From NCBI GenBank assembly GCA_011033025.1, contig WFMF01000204.1, forward strand, positions 186,001 to 250,000: DNA of 64,000 nucleotides, in the 5' to 3' direction. The notes beneath the pieces are model-generated. The model did no database searches and was not told the origin of the DNA. It worked only from the letters and a program-made list of their open reading frames with translations. Shown here piece by piece: positions 24,955-35,199 of this stretch; the stretch's first letter is position 1; every line of letters starts with the position of its first letter. This DNA comes from Beroe forskalii (taxonomy: Eukaryota > Ctenophora > Nuda > Beroida > Beroidae). The position numbers and the translations under genes were made by a program.

Positions 24955-25450
24955 TTTATACGAATTACTGCGGGAGAATCCCGGGAGTACTCCGAGAGTC
25001 CTCCGGGAGTCCTACGTGAATACACCGGAGTCCTACGGGAGTACTACTCCGTAGGACTCCTGGGGGACTCCCGTGGTACTCCCGGGGGACTCCCGTAGAA
25101 CTCCCGGGGTACTCCCGTAGAACTCCCGGGGTACTCCAGTAGGACTCCCGGGGTACCCCCTTAGCACTCCTGGGGTACTCCCGCGCCGTAGGAGTCCCAT
25201 AGGACTCCAGGGGGGCTCCCGTGGTACTCCCGGAGTACTCCCGTAGGACTCCCGAAACACTCTCGGGGTAATCCCGTGGGACTCCCGGGGGACTCTCAGG
25301 GTACTCCCGTAGGACTCTCGAGGTACTCCCGTAGGACTCCCGGGGAACTCTCGGGGTACTCCCGGGGAAATCTCGGAGAAGTAGTACTCCCGGAAGACTC
25401 TCTGAGGACTCCTGGAGGACTCCCGAGAGTCTCCCGCAGTAATTCGCTCG
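24955..25450. repeat. CTCCCGGG/ACTCCCGTAGGA island with inverted ends
   Basis: Starts CGAATTACTGCGGGAGA and ends with its inverse, TCTCCCGCAGTAATTCG; between them lie ~450 bp of ACTCCCGGGGTACTCCCGT-type words. The inverted ends suggest a mobile unit, but the flanks give no clear duplication. ORFs here are repeat by-products. Region 25450-26124 downstream shows no gene. Confidence 0.55.
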
Positions 25451-26124
25451 TATGACCGATAGTTCTATGAACTATCAGTTCATAAAACATATCATCATTA
25501 GGATTAGTGAAGATCCGCTATTGTGGTCACTTAAAACCCCCTATGGGGACGTGTAGGTCCTTCTGGGGCAAAAATTAGCATTCCATGTGGGCCCGCATAA
25601 CTGTGCACAATGTAGATCAGTTTCGAACCGAAAGTGCTGCGCACAACTTTTGACAATTTCAGTTTCACTCATAAAACCATTTGTGAATGTCCAATCGATA
25701 GCAAAATTTGCATGAATACAGTGCAGATTATGGCATAAGAAAGCGTATGTGATAATTTGAAGCATTTGAATCCTAAAATGACGAAGGTATTGTAAAATGA
25801 ATTCAGTTTGGGACCAGAAAAGGAACTTTAAGTCCGAAACTGACTAAATTCTTCGTCGCAATTATCCCGTTTCAAAACTGGACAATCTTGGACAGTTTTT
25901 TTGTACAGTTCTTATCATCTGCTCATTAAAGTTCCTGGGTTTCCGTGTGGCTTGTATTGCAGCTAAGGACCGAATTATTTTCAGCTCTGCTTCAGCCGTT
26001 AAATTACTTTGTCAGTATGTCCATCAAACGAGTCATCGCTGGACGGTAGCATCCTGCAGTTCCCCTAACCAGGGTCTTCATGGTTAGGGCAATCCTTTGC
26101 TAAACACGTATATCCCTGTGTGGC

Positions 26125-26162
26125 TCGCGCGGCGCGCTTCCCGTAGGGAAGCGCGCGGCGCG
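26125..26162. repeat. GC-rich hairpin
   Basis: GCGCGCTTCCC, a GTA loop, then GGGAAGCGCGC: a perfect 11-bp stem in otherwise AT-rich DNA. No U-run follows, and its role is unknown. 26165-26758 holds nothing else recognised. Confidence 0.5.
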
Positions 26163-27085
26163 TACACACACCTATGCGGGCTTAAAGTCAGCGGCAATAG
26201 AAAATACACCCGGAAACAAATTCGCGCGTCTTCCATAGGAAAAGAGACGAAGAACTAATTTTTTGGCGCGGCTCAGCGCGGCCCATCGAATTATTGCGTG
26301 ATTTCTTGCAGGCAGAGCGCGCATTTTCAAAATCTACTACGCCGCGCACATATTCAACTTTTGAAGGTTCAAGTTACTCCGCAAGAAATCAACACCTGGT
26401 GACTTGCACAGACACGCCATAATTGCATTTCAATGTTACACATTCGTTTGTGTGCTGGCTAATGTTCTCAACCTTCCTGGTCGATTGCTCGTTGTTATCG
26501 AATGTTTGTCTTGTGACATAATGTAATTTGCTGTAATATATAACGTTTCAGTCATGATCGGTTGCGATTTACCTTTCCTCTCCGATGATGGATTTTTGTT
26601 GAATGACCTTTCTGCTCTGCATTTCTTTTCGGCAGCATCCAAGTTCCTGCTTTTCTGGAAACCTTAACCAACGGTTTATTAGACCGCACATTATACTATT
26701 GTATTTTGCTCTATAAGTTAGGTAGCAAGTTTGTGTTGGGTGCCATCATGTGACAAGTAGGAGGCTCAAGGATCGACCGAGGCCTCGGCTCGGCCTCGGT
26801 TTTCACCGAGGATTGGGGTTTTACCGAGGCCTCGGCCTCGGCCTCGGTCAGAATTGCCAATCCTCGGAATGCCTCGGCCTCGGTCATTTTAAATCCCAAT
26901 TCTCCTCGGCCTCGGCCGAGTTTTATAAATTGCCGAGGATTTTACCGAGGATTTTAAAGGAAAATATTCATATTTGATAACAGGAAAAACCTGAATTTTA
27001 TTTGAAAAAAGTCCAAAAATAACTTGTATGATTTATTTGAAAGATCTTGAAACATTTGATGAACTGTGGCCATCATATTTATTAA

Positions 27086-28290
27086 TTATTTGACTAGTCT
27101 CGTCAAAAATAGGAAAAAATGGGTAGGTAGAAATTTATGAGCTTCAATTTTATTCACTAGCACTGAACGTCTCAAGTTGCTGTCGTGATTTTTTTTCGAC
27201 CAGTCTCGTCGATAATAGGCAAGAATTGAAGTGAAATCCTATTGAGGCACGAATTTAATTTGATCTAAACGTCTGGCTTCTGGGGGCTGCCGCCCCCAGA
27301 CCCCTGCCTAGCACTCTATTAAGATGCTGCTGTGATTTTTCTCCGACCAGTCTCGTCGAAAATAGGCAAGAATTGAAGTGAAATCCTATTGAGGAACCAA
27401 TTTGATCTAATCTAAACGTCTGGCAGCTGGCCTTTAGGGACTGCCACCCACAGACCTCTGCCTAGCACTGTACTTAAGTTGCTGCCGTGAATTTTTCTCG
27501 ACCAGTCTGTTTTAAACTTTACAAAACTACTTTATACAATCAAAATTTAGATCTGAAGATGTCGTAGAACGACGAAATTTATTGTAAAGAACCACATCGT
27601 TTCCATTTGTACGTGTACCACTGAATCAGAGAATAAATAAAGTACTCATTAATTACAATTATGGGACTCTTATTCAACGTCCCGATCCGTAAAATTGTCG
27701 AAAATGGGCAAGATTCAAAGTGAGATCCTATTGAAGTACCAATTTTTAATCTCATCCGAACGTCTGGCTTCTGGGGGCTGCCGCCCCCAGATCCCTGCAT
27801 AGCACCGTACTTAAGTCGCTGCGGTGATTTTCCTCCGACCAGTCTCGTCAAAAATAGGCAAGAATTGAAGTGAAATCCTATTGAGGCACAAATTTAATCA
27901 ATTTCAAATCTTAACGTCTGGCATCTGGGGGCTGCCGCCCCCGACCTCTCCCTAGTCCCTAGCACCGTACTTAAGTTGCTTCCGTGAATTTCCTCGACCA
28001 GTCTCATCGAAAATAGACGAGAATTGAAGTGAAATTATATTGAGGAACCAATTTAATCTAATCTAAACGCCTGGCATCTGGGGGCTGCTGCCCCCAGACC
28101 CCTGCCTAGCACTGTAGGGATTGTGGTAAGTTTACGTTGCTGCCATAATTTTGCTTTGAAGAGTCTTGTAGAAAATAGGCAAGAATTGAAGTGAAATCCT
28201 TTTGAGGTACCAATTTTCGATCTTATCTGAACGTCTGTCTATGGGGGCTACCGCCCCCAGAGCCTTGCTAAACATTGTCAAAGCAACGTC
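27086..28290. repeat. ~150-bp tandem repeats with CTGGGGGC hairpins
   Basis: Units share CGACCAGTCTCGTCGAAAAT, AGGCAAGAATTGAAGTGAAA and a perfect stem-loop CTGGGGGCTGCCGCCCCCAG. Unit starts are near 27092, 27199, 27347, 27501, 27836, 27997 and 28157. A single related hairpin lies at about 52054. It fills the hAT-type element interior. Confidence 0.7.
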
Positions 28291-28386
28291 AAACTTAAAG
28301 CACTGTTAGGCTACAGAAGTGAAAGAAGTCGAAATTGACATATGCCCGCAAGACCAAATTTTATAAACCTTTGTCTTGTATTTTAG

Positions 28387-28831
28387 CAGGCCCGTAGCCA
28401 GGATTCTTTTCCGGGAGGGGCCATTGCGCTGCGAGCGAATTAAGCAAGGTGCGGCAGGGGTCTGGGGCGCAGCCCCCAGTGGGGTCCAGGGGCGAGCCCC
28501 TGCCAGGGGGTTAGGGGGCGGAGCCCCCGAACAATTTTAGGGAAATTAGGGTGCTGCAGGATGAATTTTACAATAAAGAAATGTTCAGGAAATGTACAGG
28601 ACGATATTTGTCAAAATTAGAGCATCGAAAAAGTATACAATCAAATATAAACGAGCTTTAACAGTCAGAATAAGATTAAACTAGTAAACAGCCACTATTT
28701 AGCCAAGCCAAAGTATATAATTATGACTATCAGTCAAAAAACTTAAATTATTCTAACTATTTTTTGAAATGGTACCTTTTCTTCCGAGGGGGGCTGCAGC
28801 CCCCCCCTAGCCCCCTCTGTCTACGAGCCTG
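28387..28831. mobile_element. Nested hAT-type MITE with perfect 8-bp TSD
   Basis: Begins CAGGCCCGTAGCCAGG and ends CTACGAGCCTG. The 8-bp duplication TATTTTAG is at 28379-28386 and 28832-28839. GC-rich subterminal blocks (GGGGTCCAGGGGCGAGCCCC) are like those of the element at 15193-16063, to which it is related. 445 bp, no ORF. Confidence 0.85.
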
Positions 28832-28892
28832 TATTTTAGGTATTCTATCTTTCTATTAACATACAAAACAATACCTATTACCTACTATAAAG

Positions 28893-29172
28893 GGTCAGTG
28901 GTGTATTGAGCACAGGATCCAAAGATCCTGAGTTCGAATCCCGGTAAGCACGACTGAGCTAAGGGTGAGAGATTTATCTCGAGCCTATGCAGCCCGACAG
29001 TTCACTCAGCCGAGTGTATAGGAAACTGTGCGGGAGGGTTAAATGAGGAGAAGCCCATTGCAGCGAAGTCTCGGGCGAATAAAGTATGGATTACACTTCC
29101 TTAACCGTCACTGGCTTGATTACACTTGAATCCTTCGATTCCTGTCATTGGCCGTACGGCTATTGGAATAAA
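28893..29172 (+). mobile_element. tRNA-derived SINE
   Basis: The head has a B-box in GAGTTCGAATCCCGG and an A-box-like TCAGTGGTGTATTGAG upstream. The body contains CTCAGCCGAGTGTATAGGA, and the tail CCTTCGATTCCTGTCATTGG. Body and tail match the minus-strand copy at 5105-5350. Confidence 0.7.
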
Positions 29173-29599
29173 AGTAAAACCTTCAAAATTAAGAAATAGT
29201 ATACTATGCTATATTATGCTCGTTGAGGTCTCATACAGGTCCCTTGCAGGGAAATGTGCTTTCATTTGTCCAGATAAGATGAATAATAAGTGCAAATAAT
29301 GCAGTTAAGATCTAGTATTACGGTCCACTGAACAATATCAATTAGTTTTGAATTTTTCCAACAAAACGGTGCAGTTGTGGTGATCCGTTCAAATTGTTGA
29401 AAATATCCACTGAAATCCTCGGCCTCGGCCTCGGCCTCGGTGCAAATTAGGGCACCGAGGACTCGGCCTCGGCCTCGGTCAAAATTTTAGATCGTCGTTT
29501 TCCTCGGCCTCGGCCTCGGTTAAAATTTCATATTTTCATTTTCCTCGGCCTCGGCCTCGGTCAGAAATCCGCCCCTCGGTCGATCCTTGAGGAGGCTGC

Positions 29600-30059
29600 A
29601 TTACCCTTGATACCTCGATCTTCCTTTGCACTTGCTGAGCTGATCTTCTCTGACTCAAATGAACAAGACTGCTTTTGTTGTTGTTAAACCTCAACATTAT
29701 CCACGTGTGCCAAGAAAATACCTTGAAACTTTATGAGGCAGTTTTACTTAAACCTTGAAGATTGCCAATTTGAGTGATTATACCAGGATATCATCCTTAT
29801 TCACAGTACATTCCCGTCTGTCTGGTCATCGCTCTATACTTCTATAAGACTGCTCTCTGCCGGGGCGTCTATTTCTGCAAATAATTGCTGGATGGGGAAC
29901 TCCTCAGGAAACCTGGTTACCTACCTCCTGCTCTTCTGAATATGTCCTTTACTCTTCTCAACGTGACCGGCAAGGGTCATATCATAGTACATACGATTTC
30001 TGTCGAAAATCATTGTGATAAAATGGGACCTTTGAGGGGTTTGAGTATCATTCAAGTTC
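29600..30059. other. No gene recognised
   Basis: Unique sequence between the hAT-type element and the 165-bp array. A 61-codon frame at 29885-30070 shows no domain. Confidence 0.4.
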
Positions 30060-31245
30060 CGGTGATATGACCTTTGTACCTGTCGACCTTCAAATCAAAA
30101 TAAACCCTTGTGTTTGACTGTAGCGGTGAAAACTAGCACGGAGTTTCGATTTTTGACGTTTTTCCTCTTAGATCACTCGAATGGATTGCAAAGTTTCATG
30201 AAACTTTGACGAAGGAATTGAGATATGACCTTGTACCAAGTCGACCTTCATAAAATAAAATAAATCCTTGTGTTTGACTGTAGCGGTAAACTAGCACGTG
30301 GAGTTTCGATTTTTTGACGTTTTTCCTCTAGGATCACTCGATTGATTGCAAAGTTTCATGAAATTATGACGAAGCGAATTGAGATATGACCTTTGTACCA
30401 AGTCGACCTTCGTAAAATCAAAATAAATCCTTGTGTTTGACTGTAGCGGTGAAACTACGTGGAGTTTCGATTTTTGACGTTTCTCCTCTTAGATCATTCT
30501 GAATGAATTGCAAAGTTTCATGAAATTATGACGAAGGAATTGGAGATATGACCTCTTGTACCAAGTCGACCTGATCGTAAAATCAAAATAAATCCTTGTG
30601 TTTGACTGTAGCGGTAAAACTAGCACGTGGAGTTTCGATTTTTGACGTTTTTCCCTTCTTAGGATCACTCGAATGGATTGCAAAGTTTCATGAAATTATG
30701 ACGAAGGAATTCGAGATATGACCCTTGTACCAAGTCGACCTTCAAAATCAAAATAAACCTTGTGTTTGACTGTAGCGGTGAAACTGGCGTGGAGTTTCGA
30801 TTTTTTGACGTTTTTCCCTTCTTAGGATAACTCGAATGGATTGCAAAGTTTCATGAAATTATGACGAAGGAATTCGGAGATATGACCCTTGTACCAAGTC
30901 GACCTTCGTAAAATCAAAATAAATCCTTGTGTTTGACTGTAGCGGAAAAACTAGCACGTGGAGTTTCGATTTTTTGACGTTTTTCCCTTCTTAGGACCAC
31001 TCTCGAATGGATAGCAAAGTTTCATGAAATTATGACGAAGGGAATTCCGGAGATATGACCCTTGTTCAAGTCGACCTTCGTAAAATCAAAATAAATCCTT
31101 GTGTTTGACTGTAGCGGAAAACTAGCACGTGGAGTTTCGATTTTTTGACGTTTTACCTTCTTAGGACCACTCAAATGGATTGCAAAGTTTCATGAAATTA
31201 TGACGAAGGAATTCGGAGATATGACCCGTTGTACCAAGATAATGC
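30060..31245. repeat. ~165-bp tandem repeat, about seven copies
   Basis: Each unit contains CCAAGTCGACCTTCGTAAAA, AAATCCTTGTGTTTGACTGT, GTGGAGTTTCGATTTTTTGA and TTTCATGAAATTATGACGAA. Copies differ mainly by one- or two-base length changes in homopolymers, which may reflect either real drift or read errors. Confidence 0.75.
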
Positions 31246-31429
31246 ATTTGGTACATTTGGTACACTTAGGTCCGACTCAAACTTTTGTCTTTTATTTCGA
31301 GTGATTTTCAATTAAATTTCTGGTATTTTACTCGATTTAAGGGCTCTGCAAGTGGGTTACGTCATATTCATAAAGTATTGAATTTGCTTGGAAAATCAAT
31401 TGCACAGATTGGCACCAATTCAATCTCCA

Positions 31430-31770
31430 ATCGCTGACACCAATAGGACAGATTACGTGTCTCAGACACCAATACGTCAGACAACGTGCGTCAGACACCA
31501 GAAAGTGAGACTAAGTGACTTTAACAACAGTACGTCAGACTTCGTTTCTCTGACAGTTGACACCAGTTTGTCAAATAACGTGTATCTGACAACAGTACGA
31601 CAGACTGTGTCTTTGACACCAGTACGTCAGACTTCATGTCTCTGACACCAGTATGCATCTGACAGTTGACACCAGTATTTCAGACTAAGTTTTCGGTTTT
31701 CTGACCCTCTTACGTGATACGTCACACCTCATGTCACTAAAACCGATACGTCAGAATAAGTACCGGTATT
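31430..31770. repeat. ACCAGTACGTCAGAC island
   Basis: Irregular words of the type ACCAGTACGTCAGACT and CGTGTCTCTGACACC with internal GTCAGAC/GTCTGAC complementarity. Similar in style to the other islands. The 85-codon frame across it is repeat-derived. Confidence 0.45.
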
Positions 31771-32325
31771 TTCACCCGTTCTGACTTTTTTCGCTTAGAG
31801 GAGATCGAACACCAGCGATTCAATTGTTAAAGCCGCATAATTTGTATAGAGTAGATACCTGACATTTGTATTTTGTCGGTGAAAATGGAATCCCCACAAA
31901 TGCACATAATTCTGCAGCATTTTGGCATGTTTGAACTTTTGAAGTACCAGGGACTAGTGCAGTATCTTATTTCACGGGAATAAGGTTCAAATTCTGGAGT
32001 AGAGCCACCATGAAAATCCCATAATCAATTAATCAACTATCAAGTACCAAGAAGGCCACCATTTGAAATCTCCCCGTAGTTCTGACTAGAGTGCGATAAT
32101 TCTTGTACTATTCGGTAATGAAACGATTGATCAATCAGGGCAAATCGCAACTTAGTTTGCTTCAATTTCATTATCTCATGTAATTACTTGGGCGTAACAG
32201 TGTAACGACATATTCCATGAAGTATAATATTGGGGAGACATGGAGTTTAGACATTGCTTTCATCTCTTGCTTTGAGCAGATAAATTCAAATAACCGGTTT
32301 TCCCCTGCTTTTTGCTATAGATGAA

Positions 32326-33366
32326 TCCGCGGATTTGGAACCAAAATGTCAAGTCGGAATTTCGTGTTATGAGCGTTACAAAATGGTTCAACTTTTTGTC
32401 AAGAATTTCGAGGGAGAATATTTGATTTTGTCAAGCATGTTTTTGGCACTTTTTTGACTCCAATCGGCCATTTATTTTCAGCAATAGGTCACACCATCCA
32501 TAACTTTCGATTCCGACCATTTTCATAGAAACCGACGAAATTAGGCCTTCTAATTGATTTCAGGGCCATTACATTTACAATCTTGACTTGAAAGTTTTCA
32601 ACACGTTTCATAGCATCAATATCCACCAAATGGCAATGATTTTCGAGTATAAATCACAGAAAAAATGCGTTTTGACAAGTGGTTCCACTTTTTGTCAAGA
32701 ATTTGGGTGGAATACTTTCTTTTGTCAAGCACGTTTTTGGCTCTTTTATGATCCCAATCGACCCAATATATTCAGTGATCGTTCACACTATCCATAACTT
32801 TCAATTGAGACCATTTTCATGAAAATCCGACAAAATTTCAAAATTGACCCAATTAGGCCTTCTAATTGATTTCAGGGTCATTATATTTACAACAATGACT
32901 TGAAAGTTCCTGAAACGTTTCATTACATGAATATCTACCCGATGGCAAAGATTTTCAAGCATAAATCACAGAAAAATGCGTTTTGACAAGTGGTTCCACT
33001 TTTTTGTCAAGAATTTTAAGTGAGAATATTTTCTTTTGTCAAGCACGTTTTTGGCACTTTTTTAACTCCAATCGGCCCATTATTTTCAGTGATTGGTCAC
33101 ACTATCCATAACTTTCGATTCCGACCATCTTTTTGAAAATCCCACAAAATTTCAAAATTAACCCAATTAGGCCTTCTAATTGATTTCAGGGCCATTATAT
33201 TAGCAATATTGACTTGAAAGTTGATCAATATGTTTCATGCAATAAATGCGAAACAATTGACATCGATTTTTAAGTGTATATCGCCGAAAAAATGGGTTTT
33301 GACAAGTGGTTCCACTTTCTTGACAAAATCTTGACATTGGTTCCATTTTGGTTCCAAATCCGCGGA
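32326..33366. mobile_element. TIR element with ~305-bp internal direct repeats
   Basis: Left end TCCGCGGATTTGGAACCAAA, right end its inverse TTTGGTTCCAAATCCGCGGA. The interior has three to four copies of a unit containing CAAGTGGTTCCACTTTTTGT, CCATAACTTTCGATTCCGAC and GGCCTTCTAATTGATTTCAG. There is no clear target-site duplication and no transposase. Confidence 0.65.
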
Positions 33367-33686
33367 AACATTAACTCGCTTTTTGTGGCCGGGCTTTAGA
33401 GGTATGTTATTAAATCATCCAGTTTACGGCAGGGCCTCCTAATTGTTCTTCTATTGTAGAGAATTTGAACGCTCTGCATTAGAAAAAGAGTCTATGAACT
33501 CCACAATAATTCTCTGTCTAACTCAGATTAATAAGAGGATGCTTTGAGATTAGTTTGTGTGTGACCACGCCCACACTCCTCATTACCCCTAGTATATCTC
33601 CAGTGTGTTCCACAACACACACATACAAACATACACGAGTTCAGTGCTTGTCATGTGCCCTGCGGGCTACACACGACTATAATAGG

Positions 33687-33740
33687 GAGTGATGTCATCG
33701 CCCTGCTTTACAACAGTGAGTTGATGACGTCACATATCCC
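33687..33740 (+). repeat. Dispersed CRE-like element, copy 1
   Basis: GGAGTGATGTCATCGCCCTG, then TTTACAACAGTGAGTTGATG and ACGTCA. The right-hand CGCCTATTTTTC box is missing here. Confidence 0.5.
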
Positions 33741-34656
33741 CCGGGCTCAACACACTGTGATATAACCCGGCACAACATACAGGCATCCTACTTCTCTCTA
33801 CTTGCCAACACAATATGGTAATGGGTACAACACATGTCCACCTGCAGCTTATACTTTTATCGTAATTAAGCTACCACGCGATCAGGCACTATTTGAGTGT
33901 AAGAGATCATAATAAAACCTATTCCTAATAATACCTAGAGAATCTGGTACATCTCATAAATACCATTATCATGACTTATAATAAGGCAGTATACCAAACA
34001 TTCATCATGTAATAATATTATATAAGTATATAACTCAACAACAACTGCAGTACTGACGTCTCATTTTCTCATAATTAACGCAGCCTTGCTCTCATACCAG
34101 CTCGGAGACAAGAACTCTTCCCTTCTCTCTTCTCTCTCTTCTCATCATCTCTTCCCTCTCTTCAACCATTGGCAAACACACACACACACACGCACACATC
34201 CTACCCTGATCCGCTATTTTGGTTTAATGATCTAATGAGAATGATGACTACCTAGTGACGCAAATGTTTATGCCATCTAAATATTATATTTTCTAATAAA
34301 CGGGAGTGTATGCTGAGGGAGACCGAATGTACCCCGTAAATTGGTGGCGGTAGGCCCGGATTATATACGTTTGGGTGGGTACCTTGGACAGAGGATCTCC
34401 AAGTACATGGTCCAGCAGACCAGCACACAATCCATATCATAAACCGTGATCCATCTCATAATTACAATCCATCAAACTATCTAACAATCCATATTCCATC
34501 GAACAATCCATATTCCATCGAACATTCCACACTCCATCACGACCTAAAAAACTAACACATGGAAATCATGTGTGTTGGTACAATGTCACTCTCTGAATCT
34601 GACAGGAAATACGTGATAATGTCAGGACTCACGTCCGGTAATCGCTCTCTCCGAAC

Positions 34657-34945
34657 ATAACCAGAACAGCATTACTCATTCCCTAATCGCACTCCAAACA
34701 TAACCAGAACAGCATTACTCATTCTCTAATCGCACTCCGAACATAACCAGAACAGCATTACTCATTCTCTAATCGCACTCCGAACATAACCAGAACAGCA
34801 TTACTCATTCTCTAATCGCACTCCGAACATAACCAGAACAGCATTACTCATTCTCTAATCGCACTCCGAACATAACCAGAACAGCATTACTCATTCTCTA
34901 ATCGCACTCCGAACATAACCAGAACACCATTACTCATTCTCTAAT
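34657..34945. repeat. 43-bp minisatellite, about 6-7 copies
   Basis: The unit contains AACCAGAACAGCATTACTCA then TTCTCTAATCGCACTCCGAA and CAT. Copies are nearly identical, implying recent expansion. Confidence 0.85.
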
Positions 34946-35075
34946 CTAAAAGAAGAGCATTATTAATTCCCGGGAGTCAGCGCTCCTCCCCGAGCTCTGG
35001 AAATGACATTTCCCCGGCTCACCCTGGAAAACATCAGCTAGTTTCCCGGCACTCAGGGGTAAAATGCTGCCAGGC

Positions 35076-35199
35076 AATAATAATGTACGATTAACAAACG
35101 AATGGGAGTGTTATATCGAAAATTATCACACGAGGCGTCAGCCGAGTTTGACAATTTTCGATATCACACGATCCATGAGTTTGTTAATTGTATTATTAC
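35076..35199. repeat. Imperfect inverted repeat (MITE-like)
   Basis: AATAATGTACGATTAACAAA plus ATATCGAAAATTATCACACG is mirrored by GACAATTTTCGATATCACAC plus TTTGTTAATTGTATTATT. The ~124 bp can fold on itself. No target duplication was defined. Confidence 0.5.

Larger units (their letters stand above)
26767..29589. mobile_element. hAT-type element with CCTCGG subterminal islands
   Basis: Ends CAAGGATCGACCGAGG and its inverse CCTCGGTCGATCCTTG, flanked by a perfect 8-bp duplication AGGAGGCT (26759-26766 and 29590-29597). Directly inside each end is a ~180-bp array of CCGAGG/CCTCGGCCTCGG words (26775-26945 and 29415-29585). The interior holds a 150-bp repeat array, a nested hAT-type MITE and a SINE, and no transposase ORF. 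Confidence 0.85.

Noticed and set aside
34252-34440. CPEB RRM2 exon candidate
   Set aside because: A GTACCC donor-like site is present, but no frame matches RRM2 motifs.
34657-34945. CRISPR-like array of 43-bp units
   Set aside because: No spacers; units are head to tail.
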